64,000 nt of DNA from an uncultured Granulosicoccaceae bacterium (GTDB lineage Bacteria; Pseudomonadota; Gammaproteobacteria; Granulosicoccales; Granulosicoccaceae). Under the pieces are notes generated by a model. That model was not told where the DNA came from. It saw only the letters and a program-made list of their open reading frames with translations, and did no database searches. The translations under genes and the position numbers were made by a program. Where the stretch lies: positions 1-64,000 of the forward strand of contig CALIHW010000080.1 of assembly GCA_938020525.1 (NCBI GenBank). Reading direction: 5' to 3'. Shown here piece after piece: positions 27,947-38,536 of this stretch (its first letter is position 1; the number at the start of each line of letters is the position of its first letter).

Positions 27947-28858
27947 ATGGCACTATGGGAAAAAACCAAACTAATTGCTTTGCTGCTGATTGCAGTGACA
28001 GTGTTGTGTGGCTGCAGCAGTAGTCTGGTACTTGGTAAGGTGTACGACGGATTTGGATCAAGTACCGCTAAACGTTTTAAATCCTACGCTTCTTTTAATG
28101 AAGTGCAGGTAAAGCAAATAGATTCTCTTGCAGCTTCGTATCACAGTTGGCATAGAACAACACAACTGAGTAGTTATTCAGATTTTTTACGATCAATAAT
28201 TTCCGAAGTTGAAGGCACAGAAAAGCTCTTAATGGAACAGGCGGATCGTTGGTGGAAATCCGCGCGCCGGTTTTCTGATGATCTGCGTGGTTGTAATCCG
28301 CTGAATGTAGCATCTGAATTGCTTGCGAATCTAAGCGACAGGCAGGTTGGGCAGGTAGCTGCCAGCCTGCGAAAAGAGTTAAACGAAAGAGAAGATGAAT
28401 ACCGCGCGGAAACTCCAAAAGAAAGACTGGAGAGGCGAGTCAAAGAAATTACCAAATGGGGCAGGCGGTCCGGTTTTAGCTTCAATAGTGCCCAAACTGA
28501 CGCATTGCGAGAAACGCTTAAAAACCAGATCAGTCTCGGCTCGCAGCGTTACGAGCTTCGTCGGATCTGGATGGAAGAGTTTATTCTGCTTTTGTCTGAG
28601 CGTAATCAGGCAGGGTTTAAAAGCAGAGTCACGGATCATATTGCTGCAGTATGGAGTATGACTGAGACAGCTTTTCCCGATCAGTGGGCTGCCAATGAGA
28701 AACTCTGGAGCGTTTTTATGAAAGACTTTATTAATCTGCAAAGCCAGGAGCAGCGGCTTAAGATGATCACCAAAATGACATCTGTTGCAGAGACTCTGCA
28801 AAAGCTCGCGACGAAGAAAACAACTGTCGCTGCTCAGTGTCACGAGAGACAGTTTTGA
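27947..28858 (+). CDS. DUF6279-like lipoprotein
   Basis: Lipobox LCGCSSSLVLGKVYDG; long helical protein. Confidence 0.75.
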   Translation: MALWEKTKLIALLLIAVTVLCGCSSSLVLGKVYDGFGSSTAKRFKSYASFNEVQVKQIDSLAASYHSWHRTTQLSSYSDFLRSIISEVEGTEKLLMEQADRWWKSARRFSDDLRGCNPLNVASELLANLSDRQVGQVAASLRKELNEREDEYRAETPKERLERRVKEITKWGRRSGFSFNSAQTDALRETLKNQISLGSQRYELRRIWMEEFILLLSERNQAGFKSRVTDHIAAVWSMTETAFPDQWAANEKLWSVFMKDFINLQSQEQRLKMITKMTSVAETLQKLATKKTTVAAQCHERQF

Positions 28859-28923
28859 GTGATAGCCATGCTAATGATTGAACTTTACTTCTGCGCTGAA
28901 ATTCAGTAGCCCGTGTTATACGT

Positions 28924-30015
28924 ATGTTGAGAAGACAGTTTCTAAAAAAATTTGCGAGCTATGTTGGAGGCGCACTGCTGAGCTGTTTTGCAATGCCGGT
29001 GAGAGCAAAGTCTTCTGAACCTGCTAAAAAGACTGCACTTGTTACAGGCAAAGGTCCGGGGTCGATAGCTTTCGGTTCCTGTAATCATACGCATTTGCAG
29101 CAACCCATGTGGTCACACATTCAATCACATCGGCCGGATTTATTTTTATGGCTCGGTGATGTTGTATATGCCGATACCGATGATCCAGCCGAGATGGCGC
29201 GTCACTACAGAGTCCAGCGCAATCATCCGGAGTATCAAATAGTCAGTAAGAATATGCCTGTGCTGGGCATATGGGATGACCATGACTATGGTGGTAATAA
29301 CCTTGGCCGCGAGAATCCAATAAAAGTTCAAGGTCAGCAGTTGTTTCTCGATTTCCTGGGTGAGCCTGATAACAGTATTCGACGTCAGCAGCAGGGTATT
29401 TATACAACCTACACTTATGGCAACGCTGAGCAGCAGGTAAAGATGTTTTTACTCGATACCCGCTATCATCGTCAGCGTGGAGGCAGGGGGCGTGCAACAC
29501 TGCTTGGTAAGGATCAATGGCGCTGGCTTGAGGCTGAGCTTAAGCAGTCCACAGCACAGGTAAATATTATTGCTTCAGGTTCTTCTGTGTTGTCTACCCA
29601 GATACCCGGTGGAGAAGAATGGGAAGATTTTAGATGGGACAAAAAGCAGTTGTTTCATTTGATAGACAAGTATCATGTGAAGGGCGTATTGTTTTTAACC
29701 GGTGATCGGCACTTTGCAGCGCTTCTGAAGGAAAGGGTTTCTGGTAAGACGTATTATGAGTTTATGTGTAGCGGACTTACACACTATTTAAACCGACCAA
29801 AAGCGAAGTTTTTAATGGAATTATTTTTAGGTAAAAGAAATTGCTATTTCGGTACCAATTTTGGCTTGCTTAATTTTGACTGGGGAGGGCAAGTAGCAGG
29901 TGAGCAGACAAGGCGCGCACAAGTAAGCGCTCAATTTGAGGTTTACGACAAAGAAAATCAAAAGCAAATGGATAAGCAGTTTCGGCTCGTCAGTGGTGAC
30001 TGGATCTTGTCCTGA
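28924..30015 (+). CDS. Alkaline phosphatase D (PhoD)-family metallophosphatase
   Basis: IAFGSCNHTHLQQPMWSHIQSHRPDLFLWLGDVVYAD; GIWDDHDYGGNN; LTGDRHFAALL. Confidence 0.92.
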   Translation: MLRRQFLKKFASYVGGALLSCFAMPVRAKSSEPAKKTALVTGKGPGSIAFGSCNHTHLQQPMWSHIQSHRPDLFLWLGDVVYADTDDPAEMARHYRVQRNHPEYQIVSKNMPVLGIWDDHDYGGNNLGRENPIKVQGQQLFLDFLGEPDNSIRRQQQGIYTTYTYGNAEQQVKMFLLDTRYHRQRGGRGRATLLGKDQWRWLEAELKQSTAQVNIIASGSSVLSTQIPGGEEWEDFRWDKKQLFHLIDKYHVKGVLFLTGDRHFAALLKERVSGKTYYEFMCSGLTHYLNRPKAKFLMELFLGKRNCYFGTNFGLLNFDWGGQVAGEQTRRAQVSAQFEVYDKENQKQMDKQFRLVSGDWILS

Positions 30016-30042
30016 TAACAACCAATCAAACCGAAACTGTTG

Positions 30043-31377
30043 TTACGAATGAAGGGCTTTGCGCATTTTTGTTTCTGTTAGTTCAACATCACTGTTTTCG
30101 CGTGGTGCATAGTTTTCAATAGCCGCATCTATCCGTGCTACCTGCACCACATTGCCTTCTACCTGAGTTACTTCAATGGGTCTACCATTGATAATAAAAC
30201 ATGCGCCGCGCTCAGGAATATTCTGCAGATGTTCCAGCACCAGACCGTTAAGTGTTTTCGGTCCCTCAGTGGGTAAGTCCCATTCCAGCTCGCGGTTCAG
30301 GTCGCGAATTGAAATGCTGCCCTGCACGGTGCAGGTGCCATCCTGCATAACCGAGATTTCTTCGAAGCGATCCTGATGCGTCGGGTTGCTTGTAAAGTCG
30401 CCGACGATTTCTTCCAGAATGTCTTCAATGGTAATTAGCCCTTGGATATCTCCGTACTCGTCTACTACCAGACCGATACGCTTTTTTTCCTGTTGAAAGT
30501 TCAGTAGTTGCAGAGTGACTGGTGTGCCTTCCGGTACAAAGTAGGCTTCGCGTATGTTGGCCTCAAAGTAGGCTTGCGTAAGTTCCTCGCCTTTCAGGAA
30601 GCTGAGCATTCTTCTCAGGTAAACAAAGCCTTCGACTTTGTCGAGGTCTTCACGGTAGACCGGTAGTCTGCTGTGTGCTGCGTTGCTTAATTTTTCAACG
30701 GTTACTTCCCAGGGCTCATCGAGATCGATACCGGCAACCTCTTGTCTGGGAACCATGATCTCATCGACACTGGCTTTTTCAAGGTCGAGAATGTTCAGCA
30801 GCAATCGTTGATGGCGTTCCGGAATCATATCACCGGCCTGATGCACTACTGTTCTGAGTTCTTCACTGTTGAGTCGATCATTGTCTGCGCTATCAATACT
30901 GATACCGAAGGCGGCGAGCATTCGGTTAACCACACTGTTGATCACAAAGACTACAGGCCAGACCGCAGATAACAATGGTGTATAGATGTGGGCTGCAAAG
31001 AATCCGAGCTTTTCAGGTCTTAGTGTGGCGAATGTTTTTGGCAGCACTTCGGCAAAGATAAGTATTACCAGCGTTAGCACTCCTGTCACGATGGCCACAC
31101 CTTTATCGCCCCATATCTGCATCGCGAGTACCGTGGCGATTGCAGACGCAAGGATATTGACAAAGTTATTGCCGAGCAGAATCAGGCCTATGAGCCTGTC
31201 TGGCTTGTCGAGCAAGGCGGCGGCTTTCATGGCTCCGCGATTGCCGTTTTTGGCGAGGTTCCTGAGCCGATAACGGTTCAGGGTCATGAGTGCGGTTTCA
31301 GACCCGGAGAAAAATCCGGAAAGCGCTATTAAAAAAACCAGGGTGACAAGCGCAATGCCGGTTGGCAAATCGTTCAA
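30043..31377 (-). CDS. HlyC/CorC (CNNM) family transporter, YfjD-like
   Basis: DUF21 N-term LIALSGFFSGSETALMTLNRYRLRNLAK; CBS pair; VVDEYGDIQGLITIEDILEEIVGD. Confidence 0.95.
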   Translation of the reverse strand: MNDLPTGIALVTLVFLIALSGFFSGSETALMTLNRYRLRNLAKNGNRGAMKAAALLDKPDRLIGLILLGNNFVNILASAIATVLAMQIWGDKGVAIVTGVLTLVILIFAEVLPKTFATLRPEKLGFFAAHIYTPLLSAVWPVVFVINSVVNRMLAAFGISIDSADNDRLNSEELRTVVHQAGDMIPERHQRLLLNILDLEKASVDEIMVPRQEVAGIDLDEPWEVTVEKLSNAAHSRLPVYREDLDKVEGFVYLRRMLSFLKGEELTQAYFEANIREAYFVPEGTPVTLQLLNFQQEKKRIGLVVDEYGDIQGLITIEDILEEIVGDFTSNPTHQDRFEEISVMQDGTCTVQGSISIRDLNRELEWDLPTEGPKTLNGLVLEHLQNIPERGACFIINGRPIEVTQVEGNVVQVARIDAAIENYAPRENSDVELTETKMRKALHS

Positions 31378-31481
31378 TTAGCGTGTAATTCCATGCCTGC
31401 AGAGAGATGTATAAGTATAGCCTCATGATACTTGTGTCAAGCCGGAAAGATTCAGGAATGAATCGAGGGACAACCTGAATG

Positions 31482-32312
31482 TCATGCCGATAGCAGGAGT
31501 TCCTTGACGAATTTGCTGCCGAAATACCCCAGAACCAGGGCGATGTATGCGCCGAGGGTCATTTTGGCTGCTTTTTGACCACGCCAGCCAAAGCGGAAGT
31601 GGCCGATCAGCAGGACTGCCAGAAGCACCAGCGCCAGTAACGACAAAGCAGTCTTGTGCACCAGCCTTTGGGCGAATAAGTCATCCAGAAAGACCACCCC
31701 GGTAATCAGCGCCAGCGTCAGTAGCAGGAAGCTTGCGATCAAAAGCTGCAACAAGACTTGATCCATCAACTTCAACGGCGGCAGCGCTCGCAACAAGCCT
31801 CCGGGCCTGTGCGCTCGCAGACGTTTATCTTGCAGTGATACGAGGATGGATTGCACCGCTGCCATGGTTAGCAGCGCATAGGCAACCACGGAGATCAGTA
31901 CATGCCATTGCAATTGCGGTTCGACCGAGAGAGCACCCGTACCAGCAAACACCAGCGCGCAGGTGACCAGTGCCGCACTTGACGGGAAAACAACAAGCCC
32001 AAGGGTCAGGACTGGTCTGGCAATGCTGACAAGTAACAGCAGCACGACCGTGAACCACGCAGTAACAGAGAGTGAATTGAAGAACGAAAAATTAAGCAGG
32101 CCGGGGTTGAAAGCTGTGCCGTGCAACATGTAAAGATGCAGTATCGCTCCGGTTGCTGCGATGAGGCTAACGAAAAGCGAGCGGCCACGACTGAGCATGC
32201 CGCTGTTTTCCGGACCCGCAGTCGCAGCGCGCCACAGCATTACGGCGCTGACGAGATACAACACAGCCGCTGCGACTCCGGGTAGCTTGTGATTTAAGGC
32301 CAACGCATCCAT
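31482..32312 (-). CDS. Cytochrome c assembly (CcsA/YpjD-like) inner membrane protein
   Basis: Polytopic; QWHVLISVVAYALLTMAAVQSILVSLQD; upstream of and divergent from ffh as in other gammaproteobacteria. Confidence 0.85.
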   Translation of the reverse strand: MDALALNHKLPGVAAAVLYLVSAVMLWRAATAGPENSGMLSRGRSLFVSLIAATGAILHLYMLHGTAFNPGLLNFSFFNSLSVTAWFTVVLLLLVSIARPVLTLGLVVFPSSAALVTCALVFAGTGALSVEPQLQWHVLISVVAYALLTMAAVQSILVSLQDKRLRAHRPGGLLRALPPLKLMDQVLLQLLIASFLLLTLALITGVVFLDDLFAQRLVHKTALSLLALVLLAVLLIGHFRFGWRGQKAAKMTLGAYIALVLGYFGSKFVKELLLSA

Positions 32313-32450
32313 ATCCTGTGATTCTACTTGCTTGAAGCACGAAGGGCGCAATTGTTTCTTTCGTGTGTGATTGACTGGTTTGCGAATGTAACAGCAGTCC
32401 CTCGGCATGCTGAATGACTTATAATTGATACAGAAATGCGGTGCCGGATA

Positions 32451-32482
32451 CCGTAGCGACTATTCCCCGTAGCGACTATTCC
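32451..32482. repeat. 16-bp perfect tandem duplication CCGTAGCGACTATTCC x2
   Basis: Two identical adjacent copies 12 bp upstream of the ffh start. Confidence 0.97.
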
Positions 32483-32494
32483 CAGAGAAATGCC

Positions 32495-33853
32495 ATGTTT
32501 GAAAATCTAAGCGAACGGCTCGGTAAAACGGTCAAAAACCTCCGTGGACAGGGCCGACTGTCAGAACAGAATATAAAGGATGCTCTGCGCGAAGTGCGCA
32601 TGGCATTGCTCGAAGCTGACGTCGCTCTGCCAGTGGTCAAACAGTTTATTGCGTCGGTGCAGACTAAGGCGCTGGGTCAGGAAGTGCTCGGTAGCCTGTC
32701 TCCCGGTCAGTCGCTGATCAAGGTTGTGAATGACGAACTCGTGCAGATCATGGGCGAGCAGTCCGAGAGTCTCAATCTCTCTACTCAGCCGCCCGCTGTT
32801 GTATTGATGGCAGGTCTGCAAGGTTCTGGTAAGACCACCACCACCGGTAAGCTCGCATTGCGTTTGAAGGAGAAAGAAAAACGTAAAGTGATGGTGGTGA
32901 GCTGTGATGTTTATCGACCGGCCGCGATTAAACAGCTGCAAAAGGTTGCAGGTGATGTCGGCGTTGAGTTTTTTCCGAGTGAACCAGACCAATCACCTGT
33001 TGATATAGCGAACGCAGCACTTGCTGAAGCTAAAAAGCAATACATGGATGTGTTGATCGTTGATACCGCGGGTCGGCTTGCCATTGATGAAGAGATGATG
33101 GCAGAGATCAAAGAGTTGAATAAAACACTGTCTCCTATAGAGACATTGTTTGTTGTTGATAGTATGACTGGTCAGGATGCTGCCAATACCGCACAGGCGT
33201 TTGGTGAAGCGTTACCGCTTACCGGTGTGGTGCTCACCAAGACCGATGGTGATGCACGAGGTGGTGCCGCGTTGTCAGTTAGGGTGATAACCGGTAAGCC
33301 GATTAAATTTATCGGTGCCGGTGAAAAAATGGCGGCACTTGAAGCGTTTCATCCAGATCGGGTTGCATCGCGAATTCTCGGAATGGGTGATGTGGTCAGC
33401 CTGGTTGAAGAGGTGCATGAAAAGGTTGATCATGACAAAGCAGACCGCCTTGCCCGCAAGATGCAGAAAGGCAAATCGTTTGATATGGTCGATTTACGTG
33501 ATCAAATGGAACAGATGCAAAAGATGGGCGGCATGGCATCTTTGATGGATAAGCTTCCCGGTGCTGCAAACTTGCCGGATGCAGTTAAAAATCAAGCCGA
33601 CGACACGCAAGTGCGCCGTACGATTGCCATCATTAATTCTATGACACCGCAGGAGCGAAAGTTTCCAGCAGTTATTAAAGGCTCTCGCAAGAAACGTATT
33701 GCTGCAGGGTCCGGTGTTCAGATACAGGATGTTAATCGCCTTTTGAAACAGCATCTGCAAATGAGCAAGATGATGAAGAAGATGGCCAAGGGCGGTATGA
33801 AAAAAATGATGCGAAGTATGAAAGGCCAAATGCCTCCCGGTATGGGGTTTTAG
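32495..33853 (+). CDS. ffh: Signal recognition particle protein
   Basis: MFENLSERLGKTVKNLRGQGRLSEQNIKDALREVRMALLEADV; GLQGSGKTTTTGKLA; Met-rich M domain. Confidence 0.98.
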   Translation: MFENLSERLGKTVKNLRGQGRLSEQNIKDALREVRMALLEADVALPVVKQFIASVQTKALGQEVLGSLSPGQSLIKVVNDELVQIMGEQSESLNLSTQPPAVVLMAGLQGSGKTTTTGKLALRLKEKEKRKVMVVSCDVYRPAAIKQLQKVAGDVGVEFFPSEPDQSPVDIANAALAEAKKQYMDVLIVDTAGRLAIDEEMMAEIKELNKTLSPIETLFVVDSMTGQDAANTAQAFGEALPLTGVVLTKTDGDARGGAALSVRVITGKPIKFIGAGEKMAALEAFHPDRVASRILGMGDVVSLVEEVHEKVDHDKADRLARKMQKGKSFDMVDLRDQMEQMQKMGGMASLMDKLPGAANLPDAVKNQADDTQVRRTIAIINSMTPQERKFPAVIKGSRKKRIAAGSGVQIQDVNRLLKQHLQMSKMMKKMAKGGMKKMMRSMKGQMPPGMGF

Positions 33854-33882
33854 CCAGGTATCGGGTTTTAGTAAGTTTGCAG

Positions 33883-34104
33883 CTAGTCTGATGCAGATTC
33901 GTGTTGAAATACTTCTTCAATGTTTGTGTTGAACACAGTAGCAATTTTAAACGCCAGTTCCAGCGTTGGTGAGTATTTGGCGTTTTCAATTGCGACGATT
34001 GTCTGACGTGTGACTCCAACTTTTTCAGCAAGTGTTTTCTGTGTCATTTCGCCGTTGCTAAATCGATGTTTCTTCATGCTGTTGCTAATCCCGTGATCAG
34101 GCAC
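33883..34104 (-). CDS. Small XRE-family HTH regulator
   Basis: MTQKTLAEKVGVTRQTIVAIENAKYSPTLELAFKIATVFNTNIEEVF. Confidence 0.92.
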   Translation of the reverse strand: MPDHGISNSMKKHRFSNGEMTQKTLAEKVGVTRQTIVAIENAKYSPTLELAFKIATVFNTNIEEVFQHESASD

Positions 34105-34157
34105 AGTGGTCCATCCAGTTAATAATTGCGAGTTTAGCGTGACTGTAGAAAGTATGG

Positions 34158-34188
34158 TATATTTGACTCAGTGTCAAATATATTTGAC
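34158..34188. promoter_or_regulatory. Three-half-site operator: TATATTTGAC-TCAGT-GTCAAATATA plus overlapping direct TATATTTGAC
   Basis: Perfect 10-bp inverted repeat (34158-34167 / 34173-34182) with a third copy at 34179-34188. Confidence 0.75.
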
Positions 34189-34380
34189 TTCACCCAAGAT
34201 TTGAATCGTCTGCTAGCGCCCGGGTTAAAGCGTCAGTTTGCTTTTAAGCAAAACAAAATCGCCAAGAAGCTTCATTTCCGACAGATTTGTTGTAAACTTA
34301 GCGGTTTTCCCGAATCAGGATGTTATCCACAGCCTGAACCACCCCGGTAACTACCGGGAATCACTGGATTTTAAGTCGAA

Positions 34381-34647
34381 ATGGTCACTATCCGACTATC
34401 GCGCGGTGGCGCAAAGAAAAAGCCGTTCTACACAATTGTTGTCACAGACAGCCGTAACCGTCGTGACGGTCGCTACCTTGAGCGCCTGGGTTTCTACAAC
34501 CCGATGTCTAAAAATGAGCACGAAGAGTCACTGCGACTTGATCTTGAGCGCCTGGACTACTGGGTTGGTCATGGTGCGCAGGTTTCACCTCGAGTTCAGA
34601 AGCTGGTTAAAGGTCATCGCGAGAAAGCTGCCGCTACTGCTGCCTAA
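34381..34647 (+). CDS. rpsP: 30S ribosomal protein S16
   Basis: [41 protein letters not shown]. Confidence 0.98.
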   Translation: MVTIRLSRGGAKKKPFYTIVVTDSRNRRDGRYLERLGFYNPMSKNEHEESLRLDLERLDYWVGHGAQVSPRVQKLVKGHREKAAATAA

Positions 34648-34665
34648 CAGCAGGTAAAGGTTGGC

Positions 34666-35220
34666 TTGGTTTTGACTGATTCTGCGGGGAATACTACTGC
34701 CAGTGTTTTGGGTGGAAGTGCAGATTCCCGCTTAATCGTTTTAGGTAAGTTGTCTGCGCCGTTTGGTGTACGCGGATGGATCAAAGTGACTTCCTATACC
34801 GAACCACCAGAAGGAATTCTTGGATATAGGGATTGGTCCGTGGTGAAAAACGGATCGGCACGGAAGTTCAAAGTGCTGCAAGGAAAGCCGCACGGTAAAT
34901 TTTTTGTAGTGCAATTCGATGGCATAGATGATCGCGATGAAGCCGCAAAGCTTACACACGCTGAGATTCAAGTGCCACGCAGCCAGTTGCCTGATTCGGA
35001 TGATGGTTATTACTGGACAGATTTAATCGGGTTAAACGTTGTGACCAAAGACGGCGTCGAACTCGGCGTTGTGGATAGCTTGATGGAAACCGGTGCGAAT
35101 GATGTGCTGGTACTAAAGGGAGAAAGGGATCGGCTCGTCCCGTGGATTGAAGGTGATGTGATTGTGCGGGTAGATCTTGCCGGCATGTCAATTACTGTGG
35201 ACTGGGATCCTGAGTTTTAA
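34666..35220 (+). CDS. rimM: Ribosome maturation factor RimM
   Basis: VLGKLSAPFGVRGWIKVTSYTEPPEGILGY; YYWTDLIGLNVV; VPWIEGDVI. Confidence 0.96.
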   Translation: MVLTDSAGNTTASVLGGSADSRLIVLGKLSAPFGVRGWIKVTSYTEPPEGILGYRDWSVVKNGSARKFKVLQGKPHGKFFVVQFDGIDDRDEAAKLTHAEIQVPRSQLPDSDDGYYWTDLIGLNVVTKDGVELGVVDSLMETGANDVLVLKGERDRLVPWIEGDVIVRVDLAGMSITVDWDPEF

Positions 35221-35255
35221 ACCGGGCTTAAAGCTGGGCCTGAAACTGGGTGATT
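35220..35255. repeat. Degenerate 12-bp repeat x3 (ARCYGGGCYTRA-like)
   Basis: aaccgggcttaa / agctgggcctga / aactgggtgatt in the rimM-trmD junction. Confidence 0.5.
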
Positions 35256-36038
35256 ACAGCGGGCGGTAGCAGAGTGAATAATTCAATCGCGGTAGTGACT
35301 TTGTTTCCTGCGCTGGTTGAAGTGGTTGGTCAGTATGGAGTCACTGGTCGGGCGGTAGAAAATGGATTGTTGATGATTAACCTGGTTAATCCGCGGGACT
35401 TTGCGACCGACCGACATCGGACGGTAGACGACAGGCCTTACGGTGGCGGACCTGGCATGGTGATGTCGGTGCAACCACTGACCGATGCGATTAATCGTAG
35501 TCGGGAGCTGACGGCAAAGTCTGCAACGGTGGTCTATATGAGTCCGCAGGGTGAGCAACTTAACCAGACAGTGGTTGAGGAACTTGCCGGAATTGAAAAT
35601 TTAGTACTCGTGGCCGGTCGCTACGAAGGCATTGATGAAAGACTGATCAGTCGCGAAATTGATCGTGAAATCTCCATCGGTGACTACGTACTGAGTGGCG
35701 GTGAGTTGGCAGCGATGGTTGTCATCGATGCGATTGCAAGGCAAATACCTGGGGTACTAGGGCATCAGGAGTCAGCGGTGAATGATTCCTTTGCTGGTGA
35801 GGGCTGGCTCGATTGCCCGCACTACACCAGGCCAGAAGATCACGAAGGCATGAAAGTGCCAGAGGTTCTTCTCGGTGGAAATCATGCAGCAATTGCTCGC
35901 TGGCGGCGTAAGCAGTCACTTGGCAGAACGTGGTTACGACGTCGATCACTGATCGAATCGAAATCACTTAGTGAAGATGACCAGCGGTTGTTGCAGCAGT
36001 TTAAAGAAGAGCAAAACATTTCGGATGCAGATGGCTGA
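35250..36038 (+). CDS. trmD: tRNA (guanine37-N1)-methyltransferase
   Basis: [69 protein letters not shown]; exact start uncertain. Confidence 0.96.
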   Translation: MITAGGSRVNNSIAVVTLFPALVEVVGQYGVTGRAVENGLLMINLVNPRDFATDRHRTVDDRPYGGGPGMVMSVQPLTDAINRSRELTAKSATVVYMSPQGEQLNQTVVEELAGIENLVLVAGRYEGIDERLISREIDREISIGDYVLSGGELAAMVVIDAIARQIPGVLGHQESAVNDSFAGEGWLDCPHYTRPEDHEGMKVPEVLLGGNHAAIARWRRKQSLGRTWLRRRSLIESKSLSEDDQRLLQQFKEEQNISDADG

Positions 36039-36084
36039 GCTGTCTGTGACAACAATTTGAATACCACACGTACGGAGTGGAGCG

Positions 36085-36438
36085 ATGAGTAACATAATCG
36101 ACGCGATCAACGCGGAACAAATGGATAAAGAAGTTCCTGAATTCGGCCCAGGTGACACTGTGGTTGTGCAGGTTCGAGTCAAGGAAGGTGAGCGTGAGCG
36201 ACTACAGGCCTTTGAGGGCGTGGTTATCGCGAGGCGTAACCGTGGTCTGAACTCTGCGTTTACTGTGCGAAAAATTTCGCACGGTGAAGGTGTTGAGCGT
36301 GTCTTCCAGACATACAGCCCGCTGGTTGCAGGAATCGACGTGAAACGTCGCGGTGATGTGCGCCGTTCAAAGCTCTATTATCTGCGTGGCCTGACTGGTA
36401 AGGCGGCACGTATCAAAGAAAAGCTCGATACCAAGTAG
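36085..36438 (+). CDS. rplS: 50S ribosomal protein L19
   Basis: [60 protein letters not shown]. Confidence 0.98.
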   Translation: MSNIIDAINAEQMDKEVPEFGPGDTVVVQVRVKEGERERLQAFEGVVIARRNRGLNSAFTVRKISHGEGVERVFQTYSPLVAGIDVKRRGDVRRSKLYYLRGLTGKAARIKEKLDTK

Positions 36439-36465
36439 ACGGTGTAGGCCGTTAGATTGTTATAC

Positions 36466-36491
36466 ACAAGCCGCCTTTCCAGGCGGCTTGT
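36466..36491 (+). terminator. Hairpin terminator after rplS
   Basis: ACAAGCCGCC-TTTCCA-GGCGGCTTGT, 10-bp perfect stem. Confidence 0.7.
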
Positions 36492-36613
36492 TCGTGTAGG
36501 TCAATACGAAATCGTGGAGCTGCCTGCATCATCTGCCGGCAGCTTGAAATTCCGTAGACTGGCGCTACATACTCTATCTGTAATTAATTTTTGGCTTATT
36601 TGCGGGAGCTAAT

Positions 36614-38536
36614 ATGACAACCCAGACTGCGGAAACGATGGAGTTTCAGGCAGAAGTCAATCAGCTGATGAAGCTGATGATTCACTCGCTTTACTCCAAC
36701 AAAGAAATATTTCTTCGTGAGCTGATTTCGAATGCGTCAGATGCCTGCGACAAACTGCGTTTTGAAGCAGTAGCAAACGATGCGTTGAATGAAGGTGAAT
36801 CTGAACTAGCCATCAAGATTCAGTTTGACGACGAGGCAAAAACCATCACCATCTCCGATAACGGTATCGGTATGAACCGTGAAGATGTGATTAATAACAT
36901 TGGTACGATTGCAAAATCGGGAACCAAACAGTTTCTTGAAGCGCTAACAGGCGATCAAAAAGAAGACTCGAAGTTAATTGGGCAGTTCGGTGTTGGCTTT
37001 TACTCAGCCTTTGTTGTTGCAGATAAAGTCACCCTCACCACTCGCAAGGCAGGTGATGAAACCTCCAATGGGATTCGTTGGGAGAGTGAAGCCACTGGCA
37101 GTTATCAGCTTGAGCAGATAGATCGTGCGGAGAAAGGCACCTCTGTAACGCTCCATCTTCGAGAGGATTGTGCGGAGTTTGCAGACAACTGGCGTCTGCG
37201 TGGAATCATCAAGAAGTACTCTGATCACATTACTTTCCCGATCCAGATGCTCGAGGTATTGCCGCCGCCGTCTGAGGATGACGATAAGGATGCAGAGAAG
37301 AAAGAGCCCGAGTTTGAAAAAGTAAACGATGCGTCTGCCCTTTGGACTCGTTCACGCAATGATATTTCAGAAGATGACTACAAGGCTTTCTATAAGCAGG
37401 TAAGCAGCGACTGGGAAGATCCACTTGCGTGGTCACACAACCATGTGGAAGGTAAGTTCGAATATACCTCGCTTCTTTATATTCCCAAACGGGCACCGTT
37501 TGATTTATATGATGCTAATCAGCAGCACGGTATAAAACTCTATGCTCAGCGTGTTTTTATCATGGATGAGGCTGAAAAGCTGATGCCACGTTACCTGCGT
37601 TTTGTCAGAGGCCTAGTTGATTCAAGTGATCTGCCATTGAACGTTTCACGTGAGATTCTGCAGAGCAATAAGGTAGTAGAGAGCATTCGTGGCGCTTCGG
37701 TTAAAAAGGTTTTGTCACTACTTGAAGGCATGGCAAAAAATGATCCCGATGATTACAAAGAGTTTTGGGGTCAGTTTGGCGCATGTTTAAAAGAAGCGCC
37801 AGGTGAGGACTTTGCCAATAAAGAGAAAGTGGCAGGTTTATATCGTTTTGCGTCAACGCATAATAATTCAGACGAGCAGAGCGTTAGCTTTGCCGACTAT
37901 ATTTCTCGGATGAAGCCTGGGCAGGATAAGATCTACTACATTACGGCAGATAGCTATACCGCTGGTAAGAACAGCCCGCATCTTGAGATTTTTGCCAAGA
38001 AGGATGTTGAGGTACTTATCATGTACGATCGTGTAGACGAGTGGATGATGGGCTATCTCAACGAGTTTGATGAGAAGACACTAAGCTCCGTTGCCAAGGG
38101 CGATCTTGATCTCGGTGAGATTAGTGACAAAGAAGAAAAAGAAGCTCAGGAAAATGTCGAGAAGGAGTCTGAAAAGCTTGTAGAGCGCCTTAAAGAACAA
38201 CTGAAAGACAAGGTCGCTGAAGTGCGTGTTTCACATCGCCTGACTACTTCACCTGCCTGTGTGGTACTTGGTGAGCAGGAAATGGCAATGCACATGCAGC
38301 AAATGATGAAGCAGATGGGCCACGATGTGCCGGATAACAAACCGACCCTTGAGATCAATCCGACGCATCCGATCCTTAAGAAAATGGACAATGAATCCGA
38401 TGAAGATCGTTTCGGTGACTGGAGCATGCTGTTGCTTGATCAGGCGGTGCTTGCAGAGGGTGGTCAGCTCGACGATGCTGCAGGGTTTGTCAGTCGTATG
38501 AACGCATTGATTATGGAGCTTTCTGAGGCCGAATGA
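36614..38536 (+). CDS. htpG: Chaperone HtpG (Hsp90)
   Basis: MEFQAEVNQLMKLMIHSLYSNKEIFLRELISNASDACDKLRFEA; IGQFGVGFYSAFVVADKV. Confidence 0.98.
   Translation: MTTQTAETMEFQAEVNQLMKLMIHSLYSNKEIFLRELISNASDACDKLRFEAVANDALNEGESELAIKIQFDDEAKTITISDNGIGMNREDVINNIGTIAKSGTKQFLEALTGDQKEDSKLIGQFGVGFYSAFVVADKVTLTTRKAGDETSNGIRWESEATGSYQLEQIDRAEKGTSVTLHLREDCAEFADNWRLRGIIKKYSDHITFPIQMLEVLPPPSEDDDKDAEKKEPEFEKVNDASALWTRSRNDISEDDYKAFYKQVSSDWEDPLAWSHNHVEGKFEYTSLLYIPKRAPFDLYDANQQHGIKLYAQRVFIMDEAEKLMPRYLRFVRGLVDSSDLPLNVSREILQSNKVVESIRGASVKKVLSLLEGMAKNDPDDYKEFWGQFGACLKEAPGEDFANKEKVAGLYRFASTHNNSDEQSVSFADYISRMKPGQDKIYYITADSYTAGKNSPHLEIFAKKDVEVLIMYDRVDEWMMGYLNEFDEKTLSSVAKGDLDLGEISDKEEKEAQENVEKESEKLVERLKEQLKDKVAEVRVSHRLTTSPACVVLGEQEMAMHMQQMMKQMGHDVPDNKPTLEINPTHPILKKMDNESDEDRFGDWSMLLLDQAVLAEGGQLDDAAGFVSRMNALIMELSEAE

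Noticed and set aside
34238-34657. 139-aa ORF overlapping rpsP in another frame
   Set aside because: rpsP (S16) in the overlapping frame is unequivocal; this is a shadow ORF
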